Source: Planctomycetaceae bacterium
Lineage (GTDB): Bacteria; Planctomycetota; Planctomycetia; Pirellulales; Pirellulaceae
Reading direction: 5' to 3'
DNA: 64,000 bases
Assembly (NCBI GenBank): GCA_020638995.1
Contig: JACKHM010000005.1
Location: 682,001 to 746,000 of the forward strand
Shown: one piece after another, positions 34,476 to 45,441 of the stretch
Layout: the number at the start of each line of letters is the position of its first letter
Position numbering within the stretch: position 1 is the first letter of the stretch
Made by a program: the position numbers and the translations under genes
The notes under the pieces: model-generated
The model's input: only the letters and a program-made list of their open reading frames with translations
Database searches by the model: none
Told to the model about the DNA's origin: nothing

Positions 34476-35894
34476 CTACCTCCCAAGAATGCGACTCATG
34501 TTGTTTTTGTATCCCTCAACGCCTGGCTGTCCGTAAGGATTGATGCCCATTAGTCGCCCTTCGACGACGGTCGCTAACATCATCATTTGGAAAAACTGAC
34601 CGATCGCATGTTCCTTGGTATCCGGCAAATGGATGTCGGCTGTCGGGCGGTTGTCGTCACGATAAGCCTGATTCGTACCCTGAATCGCAGCCGCCATTAG
34701 ATCGGGCAACGTCTTGTCGGCAAGATCGTTAAGCTTGTCTTGATTGAGTTCGCTATGCCCGACGGCCAACGGATCGCACCGCCAGTTGTCCACGATCACA
34801 TTGGTAATCAACTTATCGCGACGTCCCTCCTGGTGTTGTTGGGCTCGCGAATGCAGGTCGCGTGTGTTGACCGTCGTCAGAGGCGTCGCGCCCCGTTCGG
34901 CTTTGCCGAGGCTTTCAGCGAGCAGTTGGTCATACCACAGCCCAACAGCTTCGAGCGCTTTCGACCACACTGACATGATCCGAATATTGGCCCCACGTTT
35001 TTCTTCGAGCAGGTGCGAAACTCCCACATAGTCCAACACCGCATTTTCACCCGGTGAAGCTTGCTGAAAATGCTCGTTCATGGCAACCGCTCCCTCCAGG
35101 AGTTGCACCACATTCAATCCCAGCACCGCGGCCGGCAACAGGCCAACCGCCGACAACACCGAGAATCGACCACCGACTCCATCCGGGACGTTGTAGATAT
35201 CCTTGCAGCCAATCGCGCCCGCCAGATCGAACAAGCGACCACTTGTCCCTGTCACTGGCACGACCAAGTCGCCCAACGCGTCAGCATCGTCGCCGCATGA
35301 ACATTGCAACTTCGCAAGGAATTGCCGGAAAGCGGCCGCTGTCTCCAAAGTCCCACCACTCTTGCTGATTACCAGTATCGCCCAACGATCATCGACCGAC
35401 TTTGCGGCCTTGCCGTTGCCGAGCAGTCGTAGCAAGCCTTGGGACGCGTCGTTGTCGACGTTATTGCCTTCGAAGTACATCCGCGGCCGGCTACCTCGGT
35501 CCGCTCGTGACAACTCGTTGAAGTAGGGTTCGCAGCAGGCGTCCATTAACGCCCGCGCGCCCATGTACGACCCACCAATTCCAAGGACGACAACTCGGTC
35601 GACCGATTCACGAAGCCGCTCGGCGGTTTTCAAAATCCGCCCAAGTTCACTCGCATCACGGTCCGCACGGTATTCAGCGAGCAAGCGATTCGGCATATCG
35701 ATAAACGCCGAATCGAGTGGTTCCTTTTCTTTCGGAACGGTACCGCCCGAGTGAAACAGCTGGACGTCGGCCATGGTCTCAGTTCGAGCCGCTTCTAGCT
35801 GTGTGGCCACCCCCGCCAGATCCTCCGGCGAAATCCCTGTTTCCGCGAGAAAAACGCCCGTTGGATCGTAAGTCAGCAATTTGCCGTCACTCAT
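34476..35894 (-). CDS. pgi: Glucose-6-phosphate isomerase
   Basis: A 472-residue Pgi, which interconverts glucose 6-phosphate and fructose 6-phosphate. The SIS domains show GIGGSYMGARALMDAC and VISKSGGTLETAAAF. The signature regions are GGRFSVLSAVGLLPAAVLG and GINPYGQPGVEGYKNN with the catalytic lysine. EEKRGANIRIM lies between. The start is the ATG at 35894 (MSDGKLLTYDPTGVF), with AAGGA upstream. A frame of 114 more codons runs upstream into the divergent apgM start region and is not protein-like. Its next-door divergent neighbour is another glycolytic gene, apgM. Confidence 0.96.
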   Translation of the reverse strand: MSDGKLLTYDPTGVFLAETGISPEDLAGVATQLEAARTETMADVQLFHSGGTVPKEKEPLDSAFIDMPNRLLAEYRADRDASELGRILKTAERLRESVDRVVVLGIGGSYMGARALMDACCEPYFNELSRADRGSRPRMYFEGNNVDNDASQGLLRLLGNGKAAKSVDDRWAILVISKSGGTLETAAAFRQFLAKLQCSCGDDADALGDLVVPVTGTSGRLFDLAGAIGCKDIYNVPDGVGGRFSVLSAVGLLPAAVLGLNVVQLLEGAVAMNEHFQQASPGENAVLDYVGVSHLLEEKRGANIRIMSVWSKALEAVGLWYDQLLAESLGKAERGATPLTTVNTRDLHSRAQQHQEGRRDKLITNVIVDNWRCDPLAVGHSELNQDKLNDLADKTLPDLMAAAIQGTNQAYRDDNRPTADIHLPDTKEHAIGQFFQMMMLATVVEGRLMGINPYGQPGVEGYKNNMSRILGR

Positions 35895-36078
35895 GCGAAT
35901 GATCCTTGTACTTATCCTTTGATTAAGTTGCCCGGTCAATTGTCGAAGATAGCGGACGAACTCGCGGCTTACTACCGGGCGGGCGGGCGCCACTCCTTGG
36001 TCGAAACTCAGCTTTTTGGTACGACAAACGGTTACGGAAATCGAAACGAACCTCCGCTCGGCCCCAAGGGATCTCGAC

Positions 36079-37284
<1,206 letters not shown>

Positions 37285-37410
37285 TCGCTCGCCGCCTCCG
37301 TCGAATCATCGCTCGATTATGTTAGACACGCCGAAGCGGCAGTCTTATAATGCGGACCATCAACCGCGTGCCGAACTTCCCGCCTGTTTCTGCCTGCTGA
37401 ATGCTCGCCG

Positions 37411-39858
37411 ATGGTTCATCTGTCTCAGCAACCTGTCGCCAGACTCTTTCTTTTTCTCTCTTTGTGTGCATTGAGTTCGTCAAGTCTAGGCGGAATCTCC
37501 GTCAGCCCCTCGTCTGTCACCATTGTTCGCCCCGAGTCGTCCCAGCAATTGTTAGTTAGTCTGTCGCGATCGGACCAGACGACAATCGATGTCTCGCGAG
37601 ATTCTTCCTATGAGGTCGTACGGTCGGAGATCGCCACGGTCGAATCGACAGGACTCATTCATCCGCATCGTGACGGAAGAACGGAGATCATTGTTCGACA
37701 CGCCGGCGAGGTGATCCGCGTGCCAATCGAAGTGCGTCGATTCAGTCGACCCGATCCGGTCTCGTTTCACAATGAAATCGTGCCCTTGCTCACAAAGTCG
37801 CGCTGCAACGCAGGCGGCTGTCACGGCAAAGCCGAAGGTCAGAACGGTTTCAAACTCAGTATCTTCGGCTTTGACGCGGCGGCTGACTTCGCAGCCATTG
37901 TTAAGGAAGGACGCGGAAGAAGGGTTTCGGTGGCCGCACCTGAGAGGAGTCTGTTGTTGCAGAAAGGCGCGGCCCTGATTCCACATGGCGGGGGGCGAAA
38001 GATTGAACCCGACAGCGTCCAATTTGCACGACTCAAGCGGTGGATTGCCGAGGGAGCGTCGTTCGATGATACGTCGTTCAAGGACGTAACATCGCAAAGA
38101 CCTCGTGTCATTGGAATTGAAGTCGAACCGCTGCAACGAAGCTTGGCGGCGGGCGGCTCGCAGCAACTGCGCGTCACGGCGATTGACAGTTTGGGAAATC
38201 GGCGTTGTGTCACGGCCGAGGCCGAGTACGAGTCGAATGCCGCCTCGATCGCAGAAGTCAATCCGCAAGGGCTGGTCGAGGCGAGCGAGATCCCTGGCGA
38301 GGCGGCCATACTCGTTCGCTATCTCGGACATGTCGCCGTCAGCCGTATCACGCTGCCGCGCCCCGACGTTCACTTTCCACGTCCACCCGAAACTAACTTT
38401 ATCGATCGCCTCGTATGGGACAAGTTGCAACGCCTGGGAATCGAGCCAAGCGAACTTGCTGATGATGCGACGTTTTTGCGGCGAGTTTATCTCGACGTTT
38501 TGGGAACGCTGCCGACGTCGCGCGACGCTCGCGAGTTTCTGGCAGACAACGCACCTGATAAACGAGTTCGTTTGGTGGATCGACTGCTCGAACGCGAAGA
38601 GTATGTCGATTATTGGACGATGCGTTGGTTGGACATTCTGCGGGCCGACCAGTTACAAATCTCGCCGCAAGGAACGGTCGCCATGCAACGCTGGTTGCGG
38701 CGACAGTTCCGCGAGAACCGCGCCTTCGACGAGTTCGCTCGCGAGCTATTGACCGTTCAAGGCAGCGCGACTGCTGAAGGGCCAGCTGCGTTTTACAAAA
38801 TCTTGAAAAAGCCCGACGAAGCAAGTCGCGCGATCAGCCAACTGTTGCTCGGCGTACGGATTGAATGCGCACAGTGCCATCACCATCCGTCCGAGCGTTG
38901 GAGTCAGGCAGATTACGTGGGCCTCGCAGGATTTTTTACGGGTGTGAAGCTGAAAAAACTGCCTAATGGAAACGAAGCCGTTGTCTCCCTGGGCGGTAAC
39001 GACTTGCCGCACCCTCGGACAGGCGAAGTGGTTGCGGCCCGTCCGCTGGGTGGCGAAGCCGCAGACTTGGCGCATTTGCACGATCGTCGGATTGCGTTGG
39101 CCGACTGGATGACCTCCGATTCCAACCCCTTCTTTGCGAAAGCCATAGCAAACCGCATTTGGGCTCATTACTTTGGCCGCGGACTCGTTGAACCGATCGA
39201 CGACATACGGGATACAAACCCCGCGTCGAACGAGCCGTTGATGGACGCCTTGGCAGCACACATGCGTGATGTGAATTTCGATCTAAAAGCTTTCACGCGC
39301 ACGCTGCTCGCATCACGCGTCTACCAACTCAGCTCACGCTCAAACGATTCGAATGCGGAAGACTATCAGAACTTTTCGCACGCTACGTCCAAGTCGTTGC
39401 CGGCCGAGGTATTGCTCGACGCGATCAATCAGAGCACGGGAGTTGCCGAAAAGTTTAACGGCTGGCCCGAAGGTTATCGAGCGATTCAAATCTGGGACAA
39501 TCGAATGCCCTCCTACTTCTTCCGCATCTTCGGTCGACCGGTGCGAGCCAGCGTCTGTGAATGTGAACGAAGCGGCGAGCCCAGCATTGCCCAATCGCTG
39601 CATCTCTTGAACTCGCCCGAAATCATGGCCAAGGTCCAGCATCGCCACGGAGTCGCCCGTAAACTTGCGGATTCAGATTGGACACCAGACGCTATCGTTG
39701 ACGAGTTGTATCTGGGTATGTTGTCTCGGCTGCCGACGAGCGACGAACGAGCGTTGATGCTACGGGCGTTAGCCGATGAAGAGTTTGATCGCCGCGCGGC
39801 GGTCGAAGACATCCAATGGGCTTTGCTTAACTCGAAGGAATTTATGTTCAACCATTAG
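37411..39858 (+). CDS. DUF1549/DUF1553 cytochrome-like secreted protein with Big_2 domain
   Basis: An 815-residue exported protein, first gene of the planctomycete triad. A signal peptide covers residues 1-27. A bacterial Ig-like (Big_2) fold follows (about 28-110; VSPSSVTIVRPESSQQLLV). Then comes a PSCyt1-like heme motif, SRCNAGGCHGKAEGQNG, with a Cys-x4-Cys-His spacing. A second Ig-like region (about 235-310) precedes DUF1549 (FIDRLVWDKLQRLGIEPSELADD). DUF1553 lies at the end (ANRIWAHYFGRGLVEPIDDI, SLHLLNSPEI). A CAQCHHHP motif at about residue 487 can bind a second heme. These proteins are very frequent in planctomycetes with sulfatase and DUF1501 proteins. They are thought to oxidise or handle complex sugars but no function is established. 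Confidence 0.94.
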   Translation: MVHLSQQPVARLFLFLSLCALSSSSLGGISVSPSSVTIVRPESSQQLLVSLSRSDQTTIDVSRDSSYEVVRSEIATVESTGLIHPHRDGRTEIIVRHAGEVIRVPIEVRRFSRPDPVSFHNEIVPLLTKSRCNAGGCHGKAEGQNGFKLSIFGFDAAADFAAIVKEGRGRRVSVAAPERSLLLQKGAALIPHGGGRKIEPDSVQFARLKRWIAEGASFDDTSFKDVTSQRPRVIGIEVEPLQRSLAAGGSQQLRVTAIDSLGNRRCVTAEAEYESNAASIAEVNPQGLVEASEIPGEAAILVRYLGHVAVSRITLPRPDVHFPRPPETNFIDRLVWDKLQRLGIEPSELADDATFLRRVYLDVLGTLPTSRDAREFLADNAPDKRVRLVDRLLEREEYVDYWTMRWLDILRADQLQISPQGTVAMQRWLRRQFRENRAFDEFARELLTVQGSATAEGPAAFYKILKKPDEASRAISQLLLGVRIECAQCHHHPSERWSQADYVGLAGFFTGVKLKKLPNGNEAVVSLGGNDLPHPRTGEVVAARPLGGEAADLAHLHDRRIALADWMTSDSNPFFAKAIANRIWAHYFGRGLVEPIDDIRDTNPASNEPLMDALAAHMRDVNFDLKAFTRTLLASRVYQLSSRSNDSNAEDYQNFSHATSKSLPAEVLLDAINQSTGVAEKFNGWPEGYRAIQIWDNRMPSYFFRIFGRPVRASVCECERSGEPSIAQSLHLLNSPEIMAKVQHRHGVARKLADSDWTPDAIVDELYLGMLSRLPTSDERALMLRALADEEFDRRAAVEDIQWALLNSKEFMFNH

Positions 39859-39957
39859 GTGTGCAATTCCGTAAGATGGAAGGGCCGTCGGTACGATAAA
39901 TGCAGAATCAACGGGGCTTTCCGTCCTCCTGACGAACATCTGTGAAAGGTGCGAACG

Positions 39958-41298
39958 ATGTGGAAGATCAAAGTTGGTTCAGGTCACTCGCGATTCTGCG
40001 ACGGAGTTTCGCGTCGGCACGCCATGCGGCTCGGTGCGACGGGCTTGTTTACCAGCTTGACGCTGCCACGACTCCTGGAGTTGCAAGCGAAAGCGGCATC
40101 ACCAGCAGGTGCGAAAGCCAAGTCGTGCATCTTCCTGTTCCTGGAAGGCGGTCCTCCGCATCAAGACATGTGGGATCCAAAACCGGACGCACCCGAAGAG
40201 ATTCGCGGGCCTTTCCGACCCATCAACACAAACGTCCCTGGTACAACGATCACGGACCGGTTGCCGCTCTGTGCCCAGATCGCGGATAAATACACAATCC
40301 TTCGCAGTCACAGCCACCGCGACAATGGTCATTCGACTGGCTATCACTATGTCATGACGGGCCGTCGTGCCAACTTCGCTGACGGTGATAATCCGATCCC
40401 GAATAACGACTACTTTCCTTCCGTGGGTTCGATCGTGGCCCGCGAACTTGGTCCGCGGAGTACGGTTCCGTCTTACATCAACCTGCCACACCCAATGGCT
40501 GGCGGAGGGCCGGGGTTCTATGGAGCCGAGTATGCACCTTTCGTCATCGAGTCGGACCCGACACAGCCCGACTTCGAAGTGAAAGATCTCCAGCCAATCG
40601 CCGGATTGTCCGAAAACCGGATTGCGAGAAGACGCAACCTTCTGGCGCGCATCGACGAACTGGAACGAAGCGTGCAAGGTCGTGCAAAGACCATGTCGAC
40701 TTACTACCAGAAAGCGCAAAACTTAATCACCTCACCAGATGCAAAGAAAGCGTTCGACATTCATGCCGAGTCCGAAGCGACTCGTGACCGCTACGGTCGC
40801 ACTCAACTCGGCCAATGCGCTTTGCTTGCGCGCCGTCTGATCGAAGGCGGCTGCCGTTTCGTCGGTGTTGATGCGCCGGGGTGGGACGTTCACTTTAATT
40901 GCTTTCCGAGCTTGCAGACGGACCTGATCCCTTATGCCGATCGCGCGTTCAGTGCCTTGGTCACGGATCTTGAAGAACGCGGTCTCCTGGACGAGACGCT
41001 CGTGGTCATGATGGGTGAGATGGGGCGGACGCCGCGTGTCAACGCGAAAGCGGGACGCGATCACTGGTCGATGGCTCAGACAGTAATTTTCGCCGGTGGT
41101 GGGACAAAACCGGGGCAGGTGATTGGAGCGACGGATGAGCAAGCCGCGGCCCCCACGACCGAGCCTGTTAGTGTGAACGACATCTTGCGGACGATCCACA
41201 CGTTGCTCGGCATCAACCCGGATCGGCAGTACTACGGACCACTCGGTCGTCCCGTTCCGTTGGTGGATGGCGGCAAACTCATTCGCGAATTGGTTTGA
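39958..41298 (+). CDS. DUF1501 protein with twin-arginine leader
   Basis: A 446-residue member of DUF1501, an alkaline-phosphatase-superfamily-like fold. The leader SRRHAMRLGATGLFTSLTLP has twin arginines, so Tat export is likely. KSCIFLFLEGGPPHQDMWDPKPDAPEEIRG is the hallmark segment (LFLEGGPPHQDMWDPKPDAP in part). YILRSHSHRDNGHSTGYHY-type histidines (TILRSHSHRDNGHSTGY) and MMGEMGRTPRVNAKAGRDHW bind metal in relatives. The ATG at 39958 has AAGG upstream; the GTG at 39949 is an alternative. It lies 99 bases after the DUF1549 gene and overlaps or touches the PPC-type gene. Role unknown; sulfatase or phosphatase-like chemistry has been proposed from the fold. Confidence 0.94.
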   Translation: MWKIKVGSGHSRFCDGVSRRHAMRLGATGLFTSLTLPRLLELQAKAASPAGAKAKSCIFLFLEGGPPHQDMWDPKPDAPEEIRGPFRPINTNVPGTTITDRLPLCAQIADKYTILRSHSHRDNGHSTGYHYVMTGRRANFADGDNPIPNNDYFPSVGSIVARELGPRSTVPSYINLPHPMAGGGPGFYGAEYAPFVIESDPTQPDFEVKDLQPIAGLSENRIARRRNLLARIDELERSVQGRAKTMSTYYQKAQNLITSPDAKKAFDIHAESEATRDRYGRTQLGQCALLARRLIEGGCRFVGVDAPGWDVHFNCFPSLQTDLIPYADRAFSALVTDLEERGLLDETLVVMMGEMGRTPRVNAKAGRDHWSMAQTVIFAGGGTKPGQVIGATDEQAAAPTTEPVSVNDILRTIHTLLGINPDRQYYGPLGRPVPLVDGGKLIRELV

Positions 41299-41303
41299 AC
41301 GTC

Positions 41304-43682
41304 ATGTCGCGTTGTCCGTACAAAGCAGAGTTGCTCGCTGGTCAAGCCATCGTTGCCATAGTCATGGCTGGTTCCCTGATGAACGTGCCCGTCGTTGCTC
41401 AGCAACAGCCACCCGCGATCGGCTACATGTATCCACCCGGCGGGCAAACCGGAACAACGATCGACGTTGTTTTGGGAGGGTATGACTGGACACCGGATAT
41501 CAAACTGTTCGTGCACGATCCGCAAATCTCGCTTGAGCTTACAGGGAGCCCCGGACCGGTGATCGTTCCCGAGCCGCCTTACTGGTTCGAGAAGAAGGCG
41601 CGTCGTAGCCCGTTCCTTCTGCCGCGAGAAACTCCGGCCAAACTAACCATTCCGATCGACGCGAAGCCGGGCGTTTATCGCTGGCAAGCGGCCAATGCAA
41701 ACGGCGCGACGGCGACTGGCCGCTTTATGGTCTCAAGGCTTCTGGAATTGCAGGAGCAGCCCGAACGATCTACCCCACAAAACATTGATTCGCTACCTGC
41801 AGTTGTCTCGGGGCAAATTCTAAAAATTGAGGAGGTCGATGACTATCGCTTCCGTGCGACACGGGATGGCCCGATCACCTTGTCGCTTGCAGCCGCCGCT
41901 CTCAATTCGCCGCTCACCGCCATTGTCGAAGTACGAAACGAGGACGGACAAGTCATTGCCGAAGCAGCCGATACAAATGGTGACGATCTACAGCTAACCT
42001 TTACAGCGAAAGAGAAACAGCTCTACGTCGTCAGTGTCTATGACGTCGATTTTCGCGGGAATCGATCCTTCGTCTATCGAGTGTCGTTCATACCGGGACC
42101 CGCGGTTGTTGCTACAATTCCCGCCGCAGGCAGACGAGGTGAAACTCGTGATGTTGAATTCGTTGGCTGTGGAGTTGCGACAGGTGGAGAATCGCTGGAG
42201 TCCGTGACGCGATCAGTCACGTTCCCGAAGGACTCATCAGACACGACGGCCATAGAACTCGAAACGGCGTTCGGTTGGAGCGGGCCGGTCTCGCTATTGC
42301 TCAGCGATATCTCGGAGGTTATTGAACCGGTTCGACATGAAGGGGAAGCGAGCTTGCTTGCCGTTCCGTCGGCTGTGACCGGAGTCCTCGACGAGCGTTA
42401 CGGCTCGGATCGGTACCGCGTCGAGTGCAAGAAGGGCGACGTTTTGATATTCGACTTGCAGGCGAACGCGATTGGTTCGGAATTGGACGTCTCGCTCAGT
42501 GTGCTTGATGCACAGGGCGAACAGTTACGGCTAGTCGACGATTCGCCGGGAACAACGGACGCAACATTGGAATTTGTCGTGCCAGCGGATGGCACATACG
42601 ACTTGGTGGTCAGCGATTCGTCGGGACGAAGTGGCACGCGTGCTTCGACCTATCGACTCGCCGCACGTCATGCGACACCTGACTTCACGCTGAGCGTCCC
42701 AGAATTCGTCAATGTGCCCATCGGTGAAAAATCGCAGTTACAGATCAAAGCAACTCGCATCGGCGGGTTTAAGGATCCGATCGACTTACGAATAGATGGC
42801 GTGCCTTCCGGAATCAGCCTCCCTGAAAAGACTCTCATTCCTGCCGGGAAAAATGAGATCAAGATCGAGTTGGCGGCATCTGCCGAGGCAGGTACGGTGG
42901 CCGCCGTGTTGAGTCTGGAAGGTCGGGCCTTGATCGGCAACAGTGAAGTGATGAAACAAATCGATCCGGTTTTGTTGGCGGTAACCATGAAGCCGCCTTT
43001 CAAGATTGATGCCGAAGGCAAGGACGACGTCACCAAATGGCCCCGTGGTACGACGTTTCCCGGGCCCGTTTTGATTCAGCGAGATGAGGGATTTACGGGC
43101 AACATCGTATTGGAAATGGCGGCCAAACAAGGCCGTCATCGGCAAGGCATTCACGGCCCTGAGTTAGCTGTGCCGCCCGAGGTTGAGCGGGTGTTATATC
43201 CGGTGTTCCTCCCCGAGTGGCTTGAAACGACGCGCACATCGCGCATGGTTGTGAATGGCGTGGCGCAGGTCGCCGATCCAGCGGGACGAGTTCGTTATCT
43301 GTCAAGCAAGCTCGAAACTCGCATCGGCTTTCTGCCAACCGGTGCGTTGTTAAAGATCAGCTGCGATGTTCCTGAATTGGAGGTCGTTACGGGGCGTCCG
43401 TTTCAGATACCCGTAACCGTTGACCGTGCCAGATCACTCGAGTCGCCAGCAATCATCGAAATCGTCGATGACCGCCAAAGTTCAGGCGTCGTCTTCGCCG
43501 AGCCGATACAGCTGGATGCCGACCGAACACAGACGCGAATGAACGTCGTCTCCTTGGTTGATCGCAGCTTCGTGGGTGAACGCACTCTCACGATTCGTGC
43601 GACGGTGATGCAAGAGGGTCGCTACCCAGTGGTCTCGGAGGGCAAAGTGCTCGTCGCGTTCGGCAAGGAGGAAGCGCGCTGA
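41304..43682 (+). CDS. Large exported protein with PPC/beta-sandwich domains
   Basis: A 792-residue secreted protein, third gene of the triad. A signal peptide (QAIVAIVMAGSLMNVPVVAQ) precedes an Ig-like region beginning PPAIGYMYPPGGQTGTTIDV. A pre-peptidase C-terminal-like (PPC) domain is visible around DVLIFDLQANAIGSELDVSL and DGTYDLVVSDSSGRSGTRAS. More beta-rich repeats follow. No catalytic motif was seen. The ATG at 41304 was preferred; a TTG at 41295 would overlap the DUF1501 stop. With its two neighbours it probably forms an outer or surface complex acting on polymers; that is an inference. Confidence 0.87.
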   Translation: MSRCPYKAELLAGQAIVAIVMAGSLMNVPVVAQQQPPAIGYMYPPGGQTGTTIDVVLGGYDWTPDIKLFVHDPQISLELTGSPGPVIVPEPPYWFEKKARRSPFLLPRETPAKLTIPIDAKPGVYRWQAANANGATATGRFMVSRLLELQEQPERSTPQNIDSLPAVVSGQILKIEEVDDYRFRATRDGPITLSLAAAALNSPLTAIVEVRNEDGQVIAEAADTNGDDLQLTFTAKEKQLYVVSVYDVDFRGNRSFVYRVSFIPGPAVVATIPAAGRRGETRDVEFVGCGVATGGESLESVTRSVTFPKDSSDTTAIELETAFGWSGPVSLLLSDISEVIEPVRHEGEASLLAVPSAVTGVLDERYGSDRYRVECKKGDVLIFDLQANAIGSELDVSLSVLDAQGEQLRLVDDSPGTTDATLEFVVPADGTYDLVVSDSSGRSGTRASTYRLAARHATPDFTLSVPEFVNVPIGEKSQLQIKATRIGGFKDPIDLRIDGVPSGISLPEKTLIPAGKNEIKIELAASAEAGTVAAVLSLEGRALIGNSEVMKQIDPVLLAVTMKPPFKIDAEGKDDVTKWPRGTTFPGPVLIQRDEGFTGNIVLEMAAKQGRHRQGIHGPELAVPPEVERVLYPVFLPEWLETTRTSRMVVNGVAQVADPAGRVRYLSSKLETRIGFLPTGALLKISCDVPELEVVTGRPFQIPVTVDRARSLESPAIIEIVDDRQSSGVVFAEPIQLDADRTQTRMNVVSLVDRSFVGERTLTIRATVMQEGRYPVVSEGKVLVAFGKEEAR

Positions 43683-43774
43683 ACTCGCGGCGAAAACGCT
43701 TTCCCCACGATCGACAATCTTGTTAAAATGCCCTTACCACACTCGCCGTGCTCGATTGGAAGGATGCTGGGTTC

Positions 43775-44335
43775 ATGAGTACCGTTCTGAAGCTGACGAC
43801 TGCCGAATACGACGCGATGGTCGCCAAAGGGGCTTTTGACGGCTTGGCTAAAAAGATCGAGTTGATCAACGGAGTTATCGTCGAGATGAATCCTGCTGGC
43901 CCGGTGCATGACGATCTTATCGAGTTCTTAAATCAGTGGTCTGTTAGAAATACCGTCCCGGAAGAGATTCGTGTCCGCATTCAAAGCGGATTGAGTCTTC
44001 CCGAGTTGGATAGCCGTCCCGAGCCGGATGTGTTGTGGGTCCGTTCACGGCGTTACCTTGATGGCCATCCGCAGGGTGGCGACGTTCTGTTGCTGATTGA
44101 AGTGGCAGACAGCAGCGTAAAGTCTGATCGCGATACCAAAGCGTTGTTATATGCCAAGGCGGGCATCGTCGAGTATTGGATCGTCAGTGCGCCTGAAGAA
44201 GTGATCCACGTCTACCAAGATCCCAGCGAAGAGGGCTACCATACGCAATGTACCGTTGGGTGTGGCGACTCGGTCGCACCGCTGGCTCAACCCAAAGCAT
44301 CGCTTTCTGTCTCTGAATTGTTCGCGAAAGAGTGA
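43775..44335 (+). CDS. Uma2 family (DUF820) restriction-fold protein
   Basis: A 186-residue second Uma2 member. The PD-(D/E)XK residues are present: SRPEPDVLWV, VLLLIEVADSSVKSDRDTKALLYAKAGIVEYW in parts (IEVADSSVKSDRDTKAL and YAKAGIVEYWIV). The N-terminal substrate-like region KIELINGVIVEMNPAGPVHD is typical. GGAAGGA precedes the ATG at 43775. It is 93 bases after the triad operon. It differs strongly from the copy at 28109, so the two are not a recent duplication. Confidence 0.9.
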   Translation: MSTVLKLTTAEYDAMVAKGAFDGLAKKIELINGVIVEMNPAGPVHDDLIEFLNQWSVRNTVPEEIRVRIQSGLSLPELDSRPEPDVLWVRSRRYLDGHPQGGDVLLLIEVADSSVKSDRDTKALLYAKAGIVEYWIVSAPEEVIHVYQDPSEEGYHTQCTVGCGDSVAPLAQPKASLSVSELFAKE

Positions 44336-44401
44336 CAAATTGGCAGGTGTTAGAATTGCCAACGAAGCGCCTTCGCCAATTCTACCCCCAGCGAGATCAG
44401 C

Positions 44402-44608
44402 ATGTCGAGAGTGACGCTTTGGAGTTGCGAGGACACCAACTATTTGACTGTCGAAAATGTTGACTATTCCACAGACGGAAATGGCAATCCTAAGGAGAAA
44501 GTCGCTCCGTTGGTGAGGCATTTAGCGATTACCCCCAAGCAGGTGCAATGCATTCACAGCTACGGAGATGACTTACTCGACGCAGACGACGATGATGACG
44601 CAGTTTAG
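44402..44608 (+). CDS. Small acidic protein, unknown function
   Basis: A 68-residue protein, MSRVTLWSCEDTNYLTVENV at the start, with a strongly acidic C-terminal tail DLLDADDDDDAV. It has two cysteines and no signal peptide. The reading frame is convincing because it ends on the convergent gene's stop with a 3-4 base overlap and has biased codons, but no family was recognised. The ribosome-binding site is weak (AGCGAG). Convergent with the ArgZ-like gene at 44605. Confidence 0.6.
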   Translation: MSRVTLWSCEDTNYLTVENVDYSTDGNGNPKEKVAPLVRHLAITPKQVQCIHSYGDDLLDADDDDDAV

Positions 44609-45441
44609 CGATCTCCGTGCGCCCACATTGCTGCGTCCTCGCCATCGAGCCGCAACGTCAAGCACTTGGCGCTACCACCTGCTTTGACAAATTCACCTAG
44701 CGGCGTGGCGACCGGTGTGAAGCCCAACGCACGAAGCTGCTCGTGGAAGAAAGGGCAGCCTGTGTTCGTTGTCACGGTCGAGCCGATAACAACCGCATTG
44801 CAGGCGAAGGCACGTGCTTCGTCTTTATCAACTTCGATCAACGTGGGAATGTGTTCGCGGAAAACTTGTCGACCGTAGTCGTCAAACGCGCCGGGGAAGT
44901 AAGCGGCAACCTCGGCAGACAGTGGACAGAAACAGGTGTCGAGGTGGTAGTAATACGGATCGACCAGTTCCACGGGCAGAACACGGCGATTAATTCGAGC
45001 CGCAACCAGTTGATGGCTGCTCACTTGGCTTCGCATCCGGTAGCCAGCGAAGAGCGTGTCGCCACAGAATAGTGCATCTCCCGCGCCTTCAAAAAAGTGA
45101 TCTTCCGGCAGCACTTCGACACGAAAACCGTTTTCTGACAACCAAGCGGCATCGTACTCCTCTTCTCCCTGCCGCTGTTGGTGTCGGAACCGGGAGAGGA
45201 TCGCACGACAACGATAGATCAGCGCCGCGTTGGCTGTAAACACGAGGTCTGGCAATCCTGCCACCGGTGTCAGCAATTCGATCGTGGCTCCGTGCTCGCC
45301 GAGAATCCGCCGCAGATCGTTCCACTGCGACGCGGCGGTCGGTTGATCGGCCTGCCGTTCGGTATTCATCCAAGGATTGATCACGTATTCAATTCCGTAA
45401 AACTCCGGCGGGCACATCAGAATGCGAGCTGACGCGTTCAT
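44605..45441 (-). CDS. Arginine dihydrolase-like protein (AgrE/ArgZ N-terminal type)
   Basis: A 278-residue amidinotransferase-fold enzyme resembling DDAH and the N-terminal domain of cyanobacterial AgrE/ArgZ, which turns arginine to ornithine, two ammonia and carbon dioxide. Motifs are IEYVINPWMN (Asn22), DLVFTANAAL (Asn71), DHFFEGAGDALF (Glu118), YYYHLDTCFCPL (His166) and FVKAGGSAKCLTLRL (nucleophile Cys260). These positions match the ArgZ residues remembered as Asn22, Asn71, Glu118, His168 and Cys264; Asn71 separates dihydrolase from deiminase. The ATG at 45441 overlaps the TGA of the LOR/SDH gene by four bases. DDAH-like or arginine deiminase activity are alternatives; the partner gene favours dihydrolase. 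Confidence 0.85.
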   Translation of the reverse strand: MNASARILMCPPEFYGIEYVINPWMNTERQADQPTAASQWNDLRRILGEHGATIELLTPVAGLPDLVFTANAALIYRCRAILSRFRHQQRQGEEEYDAAWLSENGFRVEVLPEDHFFEGAGDALFCGDTLFAGYRMRSQVSSHQLVAARINRRVLPVELVDPYYYHLDTCFCPLSAEVAAYFPGAFDDYGRQVFREHIPTLIEVDKDEARAFACNAVVIGSTVTTNTGCPFFHEQLRALGFTPVATPLGEFVKAGGSAKCLTLRLDGEDAAMWAHGDR

